Source of the DNA: Chryseobacterium takakiae
Lineage (GTDB): Bacteria; Bacteroidota; Bacteroidia; Flavobacteriales; Weeksellaceae
Length of the DNA: 64,000 bases
Assembly: GCF_900129385.1 (NCBI RefSeq)
Contig: NZ_FQVO01000004.1
Span: 1 to 64,000, forward strand
Reading direction: 5' to 3'
Below, piece after piece: positions 35,571 through 44,738 of the stretch. How positions within the stretch are numbered: the first letter of the stretch is position 1; each line of letters opens with the position of its first letter. The position numbers and the translations under genes are program-made. Under the pieces are notes generated by a model. It was not told where the DNA came from, ran no database searches, and saw nothing but the letters and a program-made list of their open reading frames with translations.

Positions 35571-38381
35571 TTAAAAAGTTATGTTTGTACCGAATGTATA
35601 AATTGCAGACAACGGATAAATGTTGTTATCAATACCCATCTGCACTCTATCGGTATTGTTGATTTCAGGTGAGAAACCGTGGTATTTAAATGTAGTCCAA
35701 GGGTTCTGTGCACTTAAGTAAATTCTTACTCTATTGAAGTTTGGCAATTTTGCAAAACCTTTTGGTAATGTATATCCTATCTGAATATTTCTGATTCTGA
35801 AATAACCACCATTTTCTACATAGAAACTACTTGGTAAAATAACTGATTGGTTATTAGTAACCATAGAATATGAATTAGAGGTACCGGCTCCGTTCCATCT
35901 ATTTTCATAAAAATCTAAATCCCAGCTTTCATTACCAAATCTCTGTTCACGATTGTAATTGTATATTTTATTACCAAACACTCCCTGGAAGTCTATTGCA
36001 AAATCAAAATTGGATACATTCATATTAAAGCCGAAACCATAAGTTCCTTTAGGTACAGGGCTTCCCAAAAATGTTTTATCTCTTTCATCGATTACTCCGT
36101 TTCCATCCTGATCTACAAATTTAAACCAGCCGGCTTTTGCACCAGTCTGACCAGAAGCTGCAGCTTCAGCGTTGGTCTGGAATACCCCTGCAACTTCATA
36201 ACCGTAATATGAACCAACCGCTTGACCTGCCTGTAACCTAACAATTGAATTTCCGAATAAACTTGCTCCTGTATTTAGGTAAGAATTTCCGTACACTGAA
36301 GTAATTTCATTTTTTAATGAAGTAAAATTACCATAGAATCCTATTCTTACTTTTTCTGATAATTTTGTGTCATAATTTACAGAAAATTCCAGACCCCTGT
36401 TATTGAATGAAAATGCATTGGTAACATAATTATTCCAGTTGCTTGCTCCTGAAACAGTTCCTTGTACAATTCCGTATACAACATCTTTTGTATCTTTATC
36501 AAAATAGGTAGCTTCAACCTTTAGTTTATTATTGAGAAATGCCATTTCAAGCCCAACATCTTTTCCGGTGGTAATCTCCCATCCAATTGTAGGGTCAATA
36601 AGCAAGTCTATCGTTTGCCCAGGATATCCGGTATTTCCATAATATGCTCCTGAACCCAGTATACTTGTGATATTATCATAAGACCTTACCACATTCGGAT
36701 TACCTGTTCTCCCCCAACTTCCCCTTAACTTTAACAGATCAAAAATGTTCTGGTTACTCATAAACCCTTCTTTCGAGATTACCCAACCTGCACTTACTGA
36801 AGGGAATATTTCGACTCTGTCATCAGAAGAAAAGTTAGAAGATCCATCTCTACGAATAGAAGCATTCACTAAATATTTTCCCGCATAATCATAATTAACT
36901 CTTCCAAAGAAAGATTCAATCCTGTTTTTATAAGGGACAACATTTAAACTGGGTCTATACTCATATCCGAAAACATCTGTGCCATTAGCAATTTCCAGCG
37001 AACTATTTGATCCGTTATACATTACATTGGTAGCATTCCAATACGATTGTGTATAATAATTCTGAGTTCTGGAAAAACCTCCTAGTATGTCTAAGTTATG
37101 ACTACCAAAAGTTTTTTTCCATGTCAAAGTATTATCCCACACATAATCTCTATTACGGGAATCTCTTGTCACTAAAGAAGACTTACCCGGCTGAGGCACA
37201 TATTGCATTACCGGTGTATATTCATAAAGACTGGTATTAAGATTATCATTTGTTAAGCTACTTCTGAAAGTAAAATCATTTAAAAACTTAACTTCCGCCC
37301 AAACATTATTAAGCATTCTTTGCTGTCTGTTTTGCGATCTGAATAAATCAAGCTGCGCTCTTGGATTGTTTACCGTAACCAAAGTAAAATACTGATAATC
37401 ACCAGTTGACGGATTTATTGGAAAATATACGGGTGGTGCATTATAAGCATTTAGAAGTGGATTACTTGCAATATTGGTAAGCATCTTGGAGAATGTGAAA
37501 TTATCTCCAATTGTAATATTATCTGTAATTTTATAACTCAGATTTGCTTTAGCAGTAAATCTTTTAAAATTACTTCCTGAATTAATTCCTTTTCCTGCAT
37601 CTAAATTACCTTCATCTTCAATATATCCTACACTGCCATAATAAGAAAGTTTCCCTAAAGAACCTGAAGCTGAAAAATCATTAGAATTAATTGTACTTGG
37701 TCTTAAAACCTCTTTAAACCAATTGGTGTCTGCTGGAAAATTAGTTCTAGATATAGATCCCGCTGAAGATCCGTTATCATTGATTAACTTTTCATTATAT
37801 AGTTCGATATATTGATCGGAATTAACCATTTTAGGAACATTAGTAACTGTTTTTATTCCTAAATATGAGCTTACATTAAAAGTAGGCTTTTTACCTCTCC
37901 CGCTTTTTGTCTTGATAATAACAGCACCGTTTCCTGCCTGTGCACCAAAGATCGCTAAACTCGCAGGATCTTTCAAAATACTCATCGATTCTATATCCTG
38001 TGGATTAAGATAAGATATGTCGGTAGTAATTGAACCGTCAACAATATAAACTGTATTTCCTGTAAGAGAACCGATACCACGTATATCCACTCTTGGAGAA
38101 CTTCCTGGAGTAGCAGAGTTAAAAATCTGAACACCAGAAGCCTTTCCCTGCACAGAACTTAAGGGATTGGCATTCGGCCTGTCAGCAAGATCTTTTGCAG
38201 AAATTATACCAATACTCCCTGTAACATTTTCTTTTTTCTGAGATCCATACCCAATCATCACCACTTCCTCAATCTTCTGTTCTTTGGAAACAGTATCGTT
38301 TGGTGTGGTTTGTGCATTGACATTCATACCGAAGTATAAAACAGCAATGAGACATGAATACTTTAAATCACGTTGTTTCAT
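35571..38381 (-). CDS. SusC/RagA family TonB-dependent outer-membrane transporter
   Basis: The energy-coupled porin that imports oligosaccharides captured by SusD. I take the ATG ending at 38381 (MKQRDLKYSCLIAVLYFGMNVNA, signal peptide) rather than 38468, whose extra 29 residues do not look like a signal. The mature protein goes almost straight into the TonB box and plug (EEVVMIGYGSQKKENVTGSI, DIRGIGSLTGNTVYIVDG) and a 22-strand barrel. The carboxypeptidase-regulatory-like domain that usually precedes the plug in SusC proteins is missing. At 936 residues it is correspondingly short. It is first in the glucan locus. Confidence 0.94.
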   Translation of the reverse strand: MKQRDLKYSCLIAVLYFGMNVNAQTTPNDTVSKEQKIEEVVMIGYGSQKKENVTGSIGIISAKDLADRPNANPLSSVQGKASGVQIFNSATPGSSPRVDIRGIGSLTGNTVYIVDGSITTDISYLNPQDIESMSILKDPASLAIFGAQAGNGAVIIKTKSGRGKKPTFNVSSYLGIKTVTNVPKMVNSDQYIELYNEKLINDNGSSAGSISRTNFPADTNWFKEVLRPSTINSNDFSASGSLGKLSYYGSVGYIEDEGNLDAGKGINSGSNFKRFTAKANLSYKITDNITIGDNFTFSKMLTNIASNPLLNAYNAPPVYFPINPSTGDYQYFTLVTVNNPRAQLDLFRSQNRQQRMLNNVWAEVKFLNDFTFRSSLTNDNLNTSLYEYTPVMQYVPQPGKSSLVTRDSRNRDYVWDNTLTWKKTFGSHNLDILGGFSRTQNYYTQSYWNATNVMYNGSNSSLEIANGTDVFGYEYRPSLNVVPYKNRIESFFGRVNYDYAGKYLVNASIRRDGSSNFSSDDRVEIFPSVSAGWVISKEGFMSNQNIFDLLKLRGSWGRTGNPNVVRSYDNITSILGSGAYYGNTGYPGQTIDLLIDPTIGWEITTGKDVGLEMAFLNNKLKVEATYFDKDTKDVVYGIVQGTVSGASNWNNYVTNAFSFNNRGLEFSVNYDTKLSEKVRIGFYGNFTSLKNEITSVYGNSYLNTGASLFGNSIVRLQAGQAVGSYYGYEVAGVFQTNAEAAASGQTGAKAGWFKFVDQDGNGVIDERDKTFLGSPVPKGTYGFGFNMNVSNFDFAIDFQGVFGNKIYNYNREQRFGNESWDLDFYENRWNGAGTSNSYSMVTNNQSVILPSSFYVENGGYFRIRNIQIGYTLPKGFAKLPNFNRVRIYLSAQNPWTTFKYHGFSPEINNTDRVQMGIDNNIYPLSAIYTFGTNITF

Positions 38382-38812
38382 ATAGTTATTTTTTATTCGT
38401 ACAATCATAATGATGGAAAAAATGCCTGATTTTTTCCTGCTTATCATGAAAATATTGCATATTCTCACAAAAAGACATTAGTCAAAATTATAAAAATATC
38501 TTGAACAATGTTAATTTTACTTAATGTTTTTATATTTTAGTTAAATCTTGAATTTGTATAAAATAGAGTTAATATTTATATTTTGAAAAAGATATTCAAT
38601 TTTTGGCTCAAAACAGCTATTACCTTTAAGTACAGAATCTATTTTTAACAAAAAAAATTTATTTTTAATATTTTAGACCCGATCAAGATATTTATACTTA
38701 ATACACATTTTTTAACATTCTGATTATCCATTATTATTATAAAATTTGTTAAAACAATATTTGTATTTAAATTTGGTTTATTATTTGAGCACATTTTTTT
38801 TTAATCATTACA
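38382..38812. other. Divergent regulatory region upstream of susC
   Basis: About 430 AT-rich bases between the divergent susC and DUF4197 genes. A candidate susC -7 box TAATTTTG lies on the - strand at 38483-38490. The leader that follows contains a hairpin GGAAAAAA/TTTTTTCC (38413-38435). No gene is visible. No sigma/anti-sigma pair, SusR-like or hybrid two-component regulator is present on either side of the locus. Confidence 0.4.
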
Positions 38813-39490
38813 ATGAAAAAATACATTATCGCTGCTGCCTTTGTTATTGCAACAGGAGCTGTCATCAATACAAGCCTACAATCTTGCACTACATTGGCAA
38901 CATCAGACCTCGGCTTGTCGGTTATTAAAAGATTACTTCTGAACGGAATAGATAAAGGGGTGAATATTTACAGTAACAGAGAGGCCTTTTTACAAAATAA
39001 TATGGTAGACAAGGCTCTTCCGAAACAGCTGAGAGAAATCAATTCCATGCTGGAAAAAGTAGCCCCATCTCTTGTAGCAAAGGAGAGAGAATATATTGCA
39101 GATGCTGCCGTTTATACCGTGAATATTTCAAAACCTATTCTGGTAAATGCTGTAAACAGCCTCAATGCCCAGGATGTCACGAGAATCATCCAGGGAGAAA
39201 AAGGAACTGCTACACTGATCCTGAAAGAAAAAACATCCCAACAGCTCATTGCTGCCATTACACCGAAAGTTGAAGAGCAATTGAATCAATACGGTATTAC
39301 AAGAAGCATCAATACAGCTCTATCAGGGAGCAATCTTCTGAATGGCCTGCTTGGAGGAAGCAAAACTACGGTAAATTCCGGAGGACTGAGTCAGCTGGCT
39401 TCTGAACAACTGGTAAATGGTCTGTTTAATATCATTGAAGATTACGAGGTTCAGAATTCCAGATCGCTTTTAGGGCCGCTTGGAAAATAG
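38813..39490 (+). CDS. DUF4197 family lipoprotein
   Basis: A 225-residue protein with a signal sequence ending SLQSC (Cys 25, likely lipidated). The body matches my memory of DUF4197: VIKRLLLNGIDKGVNIYSNREAFLQNNMVDKALPKQLR, IADAAVYTVNISKPILVNAVN and the LGPLGK C terminus. It is helical and widespread in Bacteroidota and Proteobacteria; the function is not known. It is followed 40 bases later by a DUF493 gene on the same strand. Confidence 0.85.
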   Translation: MKKYIIAAAFVIATGAVINTSLQSCTTLATSDLGLSVIKRLLLNGIDKGVNIYSNREAFLQNNMVDKALPKQLREINSMLEKVAPSLVAKEREYIADAAVYTVNISKPILVNAVNSLNAQDVTRIIQGEKGTATLILKEKTSQQLIAAITPKVEEQLNQYGITRSINTALSGSNLLNGLLGGSKTTVNSGGLSQLASEQLVNGLFNIIEDYEVQNSRSLLGPLGK

Positions 39491-39530
39491 AAGAATTTTC
39501 GGTATCTTTATATATTATTTATAATTGGAG

Positions 39531-39836
39531 ATGGATATTTTACAAGGAAATCAACATGCAAGCCCGGATGATTTTTATAATTCATTAAGGACAAAACTGG
39601 AAGATCATCATGATTTTCCGGAAGATTATTTATTCAAATTTATTATTCCGACAGATCAGGCAAAACTTACCGAAATTTACCGGGTTTTTGACGGGATTAA
39701 ATTTACTTTAGGAAACAGGGAAAGTAAAAACGGAAAATATACAGCCTGCAACATCAATGCATTTGTGCTGGACGCCAATCAGGTAGTTACTATTTATAAG
39801 GAAGTAGCCAAGATAGAAGGCGTTATTCTGCTATAA
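39531..39836 (+). CDS. DUF493 (YbeD-like) family protein
   Basis: A 101-residue cytoplasmic protein with the small alpha/beta (ferredoxin-like) fold of DUF493: FPEDYLFKFIIPTDQAKLTEIYRVFDG, then NGKYTACNINAFVLDANQVVTIYKEVAKIEGVILL. I use the ATG at 39531; a TTG two codons upstream (39525) is possible but unneeded. YbeD-like proteins are thought to be regulatory (lipoate or allosteric); nothing here shows the partner. Confidence 0.88.
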   Translation: MDILQGNQHASPDDFYNSLRTKLEDHHDFPEDYLFKFIIPTDQAKLTEIYRVFDGIKFTLGNRESKNGKYTACNINAFVLDANQVVTIYKEVAKIEGVILL

Positions 39837-39841
39837 AAATT

Positions 39842-39868
39842 AAAGTCAGCTTTTTGAGCTGACTTTTT
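39842..39868. terminator. Bidirectional terminator between convergent genes
   Basis: AAAGTCAGC/GCTGACTTTTT hairpin with a 7-base loop, immediately after the DUF493 gene and before the end of the converging ArsC-like gene. Confidence 0.8.
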
Positions 39869-39871
39869 AGT

Positions 39872-40222
39872 TTATTTGTCTATAAAGTATTTTACATTTT
39901 CAACAGGCCTTCCCAACATGGCTACAGATCCTTTAATCAAAATAGGTCTCTGAATGAGAGAAGGGTTTTCGGATAAAATCTGTATCCACTCTTCTTCTGA
40001 AAGATTTTTCCCGGCATATTTTTCAAGATAAAGCTTTTCATTTTTTCTGATGATATGAAAGACACTTTGGTTGAGCTTTTTAAGAACGGTCTTAATTTCC
40101 TGCACACTCAGTGGTTCCTCAACAATATTAATCATTTCAAACGGAACCCCATTTTCATCAAGATACTCCAAAACCGCATTGGATTTTGAGCAATTTCCGT
40201 TATGTAAAACTTTCACTACCAT
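39872..40222 (-). CDS. ArsC/Spx-family arsenate-reductase-like protein
   Basis: A 116-residue thioredoxin-fold protein. VLHNGNCSKSN has the single active-site Cys (C11) at the position used by glutaredoxin-linked ArsC, and RPILIKGSVAMLGRP gives the conserved RPI loop. No ars operon is nearby, so the physiological substrate may not be arsenate; many such single genes (YfgD-like) have other or unknown roles. The neighbours are DUF493 and a deoxynucleoside kinase. Confidence 0.88.
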   Translation of the reverse strand: MVVKVLHNGNCSKSNAVLEYLDENGVPFEMINIVEEPLSVQEIKTVLKKLNQSVFHIIRKNEKLYLEKYAGKNLSEEEWIQILSENPSLIQRPILIKGSVAMLGRPVENVKYFIDK

Positions 40223-40305
40223 ATTAATGGATTTAAATATATTCTGGATATAATGAGTGTAGCAAGAATACTACCAGAACCATGTTATTGATAATAAAAT
40301 CTTTG

Positions 40306-40920
40306 CTAAAAAAGCCCATAAAGTTCCGCTTCAATTTTCTCAAGAATAAATCCGAAGTCTTCAGGCTTTTCTACGAAATCAAGATCATCTACTTCAATAA
40401 TAAGCAGCTTTCCTTCCGTATAATTGGAAATCCATTTTTCGTATTTCTGGTTGAGCTTTGAAAGATATTCTATACTGATTGATGCTTCGTACTCCCTTCC
40501 TCTCTTATAAATCTTTTTTACCAGATTAGGTACATCAGATTTTAGGTAAATTAAAAGATCGGGTGCAGAAACAAAAGATTTCATCAGATTAAATAAAGAT
40601 GAATAATTATTAAAATCCCTATCCGAAAGTAAATTCATATCGTTCAGGTTTTCTGCAAAAATATGGGCATCTTCATAAATCGTACGATCCTGAATGATAT
40701 TTTTCCCACTTTCCCTTATTTCTTTCACCTGCTGAAAACGACTTCCTAAAAAATAGATCTGCAGCGCAAAACTCCACTTGCTCATGTCCGCATAGAAATC
40801 TTCAAGGTATGGATTGTGATCTACATCTTCAAACTGGGCATCCCATCCATAATGTTTAGAAAGCATGGTTGTTAAAGTAGTTTTACCTGCTCCGATATTT
40901 CCTGTAACTGCAATATGCAT
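40306..40920 (-). CDS. Deoxynucleoside kinase
   Basis: Phosphorylates deoxynucleosides in the salvage pathway. The 204 residues start with MHIAVTGNIGAGKTTL, a P-loop. They contain the dNK motif QDRTIYEDAHIFA (catalytic Glu/Asp-Arg region) and the LID-type arginines YKRGREYE. It belongs to the deoxyadenosine/deoxyguanosine kinase group; base preference cannot be read. It starts 32 bases after the next upstream gene on the same strand, possibly one transcript. Confidence 0.92.
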   Translation of the reverse strand: MHIAVTGNIGAGKTTLTTMLSKHYGWDAQFEDVDHNPYLEDFYADMSKWSFALQIYFLGSRFQQVKEIRESGKNIIQDRTIYEDAHIFAENLNDMNLLSDRDFNNYSSLFNLMKSFVSAPDLLIYLKSDVPNLVKKIYKRGREYEASISIEYLSKLNQKYEKWISNYTEGKLLIIEVDDLDFVEKPEDFGFILEKIEAELYGLF

Positions 40921-40952
40921 ATTTTCTCCTTAATATTTTTGATTTTACCCGA

Positions 40953-41930
40953 TTAATTACCGCCTGATTCCAGCGTTGAGATATCTTCTATCAACTTTTG
41001 CAAAGAGCTTTCGGAAGGATTTTTATCTTCAATTTCCTGAGTTTTTTTCTCTAGTTTTTCTTCCGGACTTCCGGATTCTGCCGGTTTTTCTTCAGGCTGT
41101 TTTACCTCCTGTTCCGGTTCTTTCTGCTTCTCATCAGGTTCCTTCTGCGGCTCTGCCTTTTTGTTTTTTTCGAGGCTGTAAAGATAAAGTTTGTTGGCCT
41201 TGATTTCAAAATAAGAAAGGGTATTTTTATCCACAATCCGCGCTTCGGGATCCTGAAAAATTTTAACCATTTCTTTTTCCTGAATATATTTTAAAATAAT
41301 GTTATTGGTAATTACTAAAATATTTTCATTTTCCCTTCTGAAACGCTTTCCGTTTTCTACCGGTGCTTCAAAGATTTTTTCAAACTTAAAAGTATAAACC
41401 CGAAAAGCCTGTCTTGTTAATATGTAAATCTTATTTTCATACACCAGAAGATCCATAAGATCATCGAAACTTGCATCAAAAGGATAAGAATTAATAATCG
41501 TTTCGTTTCTGAAATTATACTGGATAAGTCTTTTGGTACTTTCATCCAACAGCCAGAGCTGCTGAAGGTCTTCTGCATAGGCCATTTTAATAAACCCGAA
41601 TTTTTGTTTAAAATCCACGCGCTGGATCTCATTCATATTCTGATCAACAAATTTAAGTTCCTGTGCATTTTCAGAGAAAAGCGGTACACTCAGCGGATTT
41701 TGTACATTCTGAACTTTGAACGGTACCGTAAGCATCATCTGACCTATCTGTTTTCCCAGCGAATCATATTTGGTGAGACTGAAATCTTTGTTTTTGTAGA
41801 TATAAAGGTTTCCGTAATCATCGGCAAGCATATCTTTAGCTTCCTTCAGTTTCAGGGTATCCAAAGGAAGAGATTTCTGCGCTGAAAAAGGACAGAAGAT
41901 GAACACCAATATTACATATAATATTCTCAA
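40953..41930 (-). CDS. Secreted protein with acidic/proline-rich C-terminal tail
   Basis: A 325-residue exported protein (signal MRILYVILVFIFCPFSAQ) that I do not recognise. Residues about 20-235 are beta-rich and may form a propeller-like repeat domain (DLLVYENKIYILTRQAFRVYTF and similar strands). Residues about 250-325 are a low-complexity tail rich in Lys, Glu and Pro (EPQKEPDEKQKEPEQEVKQP), probably disordered. It is probably co-transcribed with the deoxynucleoside kinase, 32 bases downstream. Confidence 0.7.
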   Translation of the reverse strand: MRILYVILVFIFCPFSAQKSLPLDTLKLKEAKDMLADDYGNLYIYKNKDFSLTKYDSLGKQIGQMMLTVPFKVQNVQNPLSVPLFSENAQELKFVDQNMNEIQRVDFKQKFGFIKMAYAEDLQQLWLLDESTKRLIQYNFRNETIINSYPFDASFDDLMDLLVYENKIYILTRQAFRVYTFKFEKIFEAPVENGKRFRRENENILVITNNIILKYIQEKEMVKIFQDPEARIVDKNTLSYFEIKANKLYLYSLEKNKKAEPQKEPDEKQKEPEQEVKQPEEKPAESGSPEEKLEKKTQEIEDKNPSESSLQKLIEDISTLESGGN

Positions 41931-42042
41931 ATTTTTTTACTGAAGTAGCGCCCCAAAAGGAACGCTACCAATTTACTATTTTATTCTATTATTTTAAATA
42001 ATTACCTTAAATTTTAACTGTGACGGTTTTTATATCAAATTA

Positions 42043-43068
42043 TTACTTAATTGCCACTTCATAAATTTTCGGCCAGTTTTTACCTGTTACCAGCATATTT
42101 TCACCTTTAAAAGCAATTCCGTTCAGTACGTGCTCTTTATCATCTTTTGTATTTTCTTCCGTAATTTTTGTAAAGTCAAGCTTACCTACTGCTTCCCCAG
42201 TTTTCGGATTAATTTTAAGAATATAAGGCTGATGCCAGATATTTGAATAAATAAAACCGTTGTGATATTCCAGTTCGTTAAGCTGGGTATGAATATCATT
42301 ATAACCTCCTACCGCAAGTTCACGGACTACTTTGGAGGGATTGTTAACATCAAGAAAATACAATTTGTTGGAGCCATCTGTAGCAACCAGGTTTTTACCA
42401 TCAAAAGTAAGTCCCCATCCTTCACCGATTTCGTTGGGCAAAGGAAATTCAGAAAGCTTTTTCAATGTATTTTTATCATAAATAAATCCCAGTTTATTCT
42501 GATAGGTAAGCTGATAAATTTTATCACCTGCAATAGCACATCCTTCTGAAAAAATATGTGCAGGCTGCTTTTCTGTGATAATCGGGGTTATGCTTCCTAA
42601 AGTATATTTGATAAGTTGTGAAGAGTTTTTAAGGCCGTCACTTTCATAGACCATATTTCCTTCGAGCAGAAATCCTTCCAGAAAATTATTCGGATCATGC
42701 GGATATTCTGCTACAATTTCGTAAGAAATATTTTGTTCCCTATTTTTTGAAAAGACATTGATAGTTGCATCCTGATTGAGGGTTTCACCATTTTTTGTTT
42801 TGATACTGAATGTTATTTTATTTTCTCCGTATTCAAAGAATTTCGGATCAACAGTCATATTCGAAGTTTCCTTATCTCCGAAACTGATCGTTACAGCATC
42901 TGCATTATCCATAACCTCTTCCGGAAGATTAATACGATCACCGAAACGATAGCCTTTTTCTTCCATTGAATGATTGTAATTAGCCAGAACATCAAGCATT
43001 TTTTGATCATTCCTGCATGAAGTCAGCACAAACAATAATGAAAGAACGGAAATTAGTCTTTTCTTCAA
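42043..43068 (-). CDS. Glutaminyl-peptide cyclotransferase-like lipoprotein, copy 2
   Basis: A 341-residue lipoprotein (MKKRLISVLSLLFVLTSC, Cys 18). An Ig-like N-terminal domain of about 90 residues is followed by a five-bladed beta-propeller of the plant-type glutamine cyclotransferase family (PF05096): YEIVAEYPHDPNNFLEGF, SEGCAIAGDKIYQLTYQN, GEGWGLTFDGKNLVATDGSNKLYFLD and LNELEYHNGFIYSNIW. Such enzymes convert N-terminal Gln to pyroglutamate, and signal-peptidase-processed Bacteroidota exports often begin with Gln. It lies 16 bases after its tandem paralogue on the same strand. Confidence 0.88.
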   Translation of the reverse strand: MKKRLISVLSLLFVLTSCRNDQKMLDVLANYNHSMEEKGYRFGDRINLPEEVMDNADAVTISFGDKETSNMTVDPKFFEYGENKITFSIKTKNGETLNQDATINVFSKNREQNISYEIVAEYPHDPNNFLEGFLLEGNMVYESDGLKNSSQLIKYTLGSITPIITEKQPAHIFSEGCAIAGDKIYQLTYQNKLGFIYDKNTLKKLSEFPLPNEIGEGWGLTFDGKNLVATDGSNKLYFLDVNNPSKVVRELAVGGYNDIHTQLNELEYHNGFIYSNIWHQPYILKINPKTGEAVGKLDFTKITEENTKDDKEHVLNGIAFKGENMLVTGKNWPKIYEVAIK

Positions 43069-43084
43069 TGTATTCAGATCTTAA

Positions 43085-44107
43085 TTACTTAATTGCCACT
43101 TCATAAATTTTCGGCCAGTTTTTACCTGTTACCAGCATATTTTCACCTTTAAAAGCAATTCCGTTCAGTACATCATCACTTCCTTTGGTATTTTGTTTTG
43201 CAATATCCGTAAAATCGAATGTTCCTACAACTTCTCCATTCTGAGGATTAATCTTTAAAACAATCGGTTTCTGCCAGACATTGGCGTAGATAAATCCGTT
43301 GTGGTATTCCAGCTCGTTCAGCTGATCGTATGCCTGTGCGCTTCCTGCAACGGCGATATATTTTACCAGCTTTGAAGGATTGGCAGGATCAAGGAAATAG
43401 AGAAGTTTGCTTCCGTCTGATGCAATAAGGTTCTTACCGTCATAAGTAAGTCCCCAACCTTCACCCAGAACGTTCGGATAAGCAAATTCAGATAATAACT
43501 TCAGGGAATTTTTATCGTAAATATATCCTTTTTTACTTTGCCATGTAAGCTGGTATACTTTATCTCCTACAATTGTGCTTCCTTCTGAAAAATCTTCCTG
43601 TGGCTGCTTTGTAGAAGCCAGTGGTGTTGTAGTTCCCAGGGTGTATTTTAAAATCTGTGAAGAACCGTTTTGTCCATCACTTTCATAAACGGTGTTTCCT
43701 TCAATCTGGAATCCCTGAACGAAATTCTTCGAATCGTGAGGATATTCTGCTACGATTTCATAAGACATTTTTTCTTCGGGATTTTTAGCAAAAACATTAA
43801 TGGTTGCATCCTGAGTAAGCGTTTCTCCGCTTTTGGTTTTGATATTAAAGGTAACCGGATTATCGCCCAATGTGAAAAATTTCGGATCAATTGTTAAGCT
43901 GGATGTTTCTTTATCCCCGAAACTAATGGATATGCTTTCGGCCTCATCGGTAACTTCATTAGGGAGGATAAGTTTTTCTCCGAAGTGATATCCTTTCTGC
44001 TCCATGGAATTGTTGTAATCTGCCAGTGCATCCAACACTTTTCGATCATCCTTACAAGCTGACAACAATAAGATTGCCGCAAGACCGGCTATAATATTTT
44101 TCTTCAT
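43085..44107 (-). CDS. Glutaminyl-peptide cyclotransferase-like lipoprotein, copy 1
   Basis: A 340-residue paralogue of the next gene, with the same plan: lipoprotein signal (MKKNIIAGLAAILLLSAC, Cys 18), Ig-like domain, five-bladed propeller. The family landmarks are YEIVAEYPHDSKNFVQGF, SEGSTIVGDKVYQLTWQS, GEGWGLTYDGKNLIASDGSKLLYFLD and GIAFKGENMLVTGKNWPKIYEVAIK. The last 88 bases (43084-43171) are identical to those of the second copy, although the genes differ considerably elsewhere. The pair is probably one transcript. Confidence 0.88.
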   Translation of the reverse strand: MKKNIIAGLAAILLLSACKDDRKVLDALADYNNSMEQKGYHFGEKLILPNEVTDEAESISISFGDKETSSLTIDPKFFTLGDNPVTFNIKTKSGETLTQDATINVFAKNPEEKMSYEIVAEYPHDSKNFVQGFQIEGNTVYESDGQNGSSQILKYTLGTTTPLASTKQPQEDFSEGSTIVGDKVYQLTWQSKKGYIYDKNSLKLLSEFAYPNVLGEGWGLTYDGKNLIASDGSKLLYFLDPANPSKLVKYIAVAGSAQAYDQLNELEYHNGFIYANVWQKPIVLKINPQNGEVVGTFDFTDIAKQNTKGSDDVLNGIAFKGENMLVTGKNWPKIYEVAIK

Positions 44108-44203
44108 TGATTTCTAAAAATTTTTTCAAAATTAGCAAAATTTATGGCACCCTGCTAATTTAGTTATCAGGTTCACCAAATTGTAATATAATAAAATATA
44201 AGA

Positions 44204-44629
44204 TTAACTTTCAAGATACCTTTTCAGGCTTTGTTCTGTGAGTTGTGTCCAACCTTCCTTGAAAGCTTTTTCAGAAAAATTTTCGCCAAGATCATTAAAA
44301 CCGTCGATATTTTCATGAGTCAGTCGGATCCAAGTGCTTTCGCCTTGGGGTTCAAGTTCCCATGTTACGATTGTTTTCTGATCTGAAAATTCGGGATAAA
44401 ACCAGGTGTGTTTCAGTTTTTTTTCCGGAATAATCTCCAGAATTTCTGCCTGATGATGGTATTTCTTTTCATCTCCGGGCTCATAAAAATTAAAAACAGC
44501 CCCTTCTTCAGGGATAAAATCAGGGATATCAAAATACCATATTTTCATTTCATTTATGTCCGTTAATGCTTTCCAGATCTTTTCTGCAGACGCATTCACT
44601 TTCTGTTCTATGATGATCGGATGGCTCAT
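44204..44629 (-). CDS. SRPBCC/AHSA1 family protein
   Basis: A 141-residue helix-grip (START-like) protein of the activator-of-Hsp90 homology family: PIIIEQKVNASAEKIWKALTDINEMKIWYFD at the N terminus, VTWELEPQGESTWIRLTHENI in the middle, and FKEGWTQLTEQSLKRYLE at the C terminus. Members bind small hydrophobic ligands; no partner gene gives a clue here. It is transcribed alone. Confidence 0.88.
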   Translation of the reverse strand: MSHPIIIEQKVNASAEKIWKALTDINEMKIWYFDIPDFIPEEGAVFNFYEPGDEKKYHHQAEILEIIPEKKLKHTWFYPEFSDQKTIVTWELEPQGESTWIRLTHENIDGFNDLGENFSEKAFKEGWTQLTEQSLKRYLES

Positions 44630-44738
44630 ATATTTTGTTTATTGATTTTAATGCAACTTTCCTGACATTTTTATCTTTCTCCATTCTATTCAACATTAAA
44701 TGTAATGCTTTTTTCAAGAAAAAATGATAAGCTTTAAA

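Noticed and set aside
38382-38468. Upstream extension of SusC to the ATG at 38468
   Set aside because: The extra 29 residues do not form a signal peptide, while the ATG at 38381 gives a good one. The candidate -7 box at 38483-38490 would place the transcript start so close that 38468 has almost no leader.
39872-40222. Arsenic resistance operon
   Set aside because: Only the ArsC-like gene is present; no arsB/acr3, arsR or arsM lies nearby.
41945-41969. GTAGCG/CGCTAC stem upstream of the 40953-41930 gene, as a terminator
   Set aside because: Only a 6-bp stem with a 12-base loop and no clean T-run; too weak to list as a feature.
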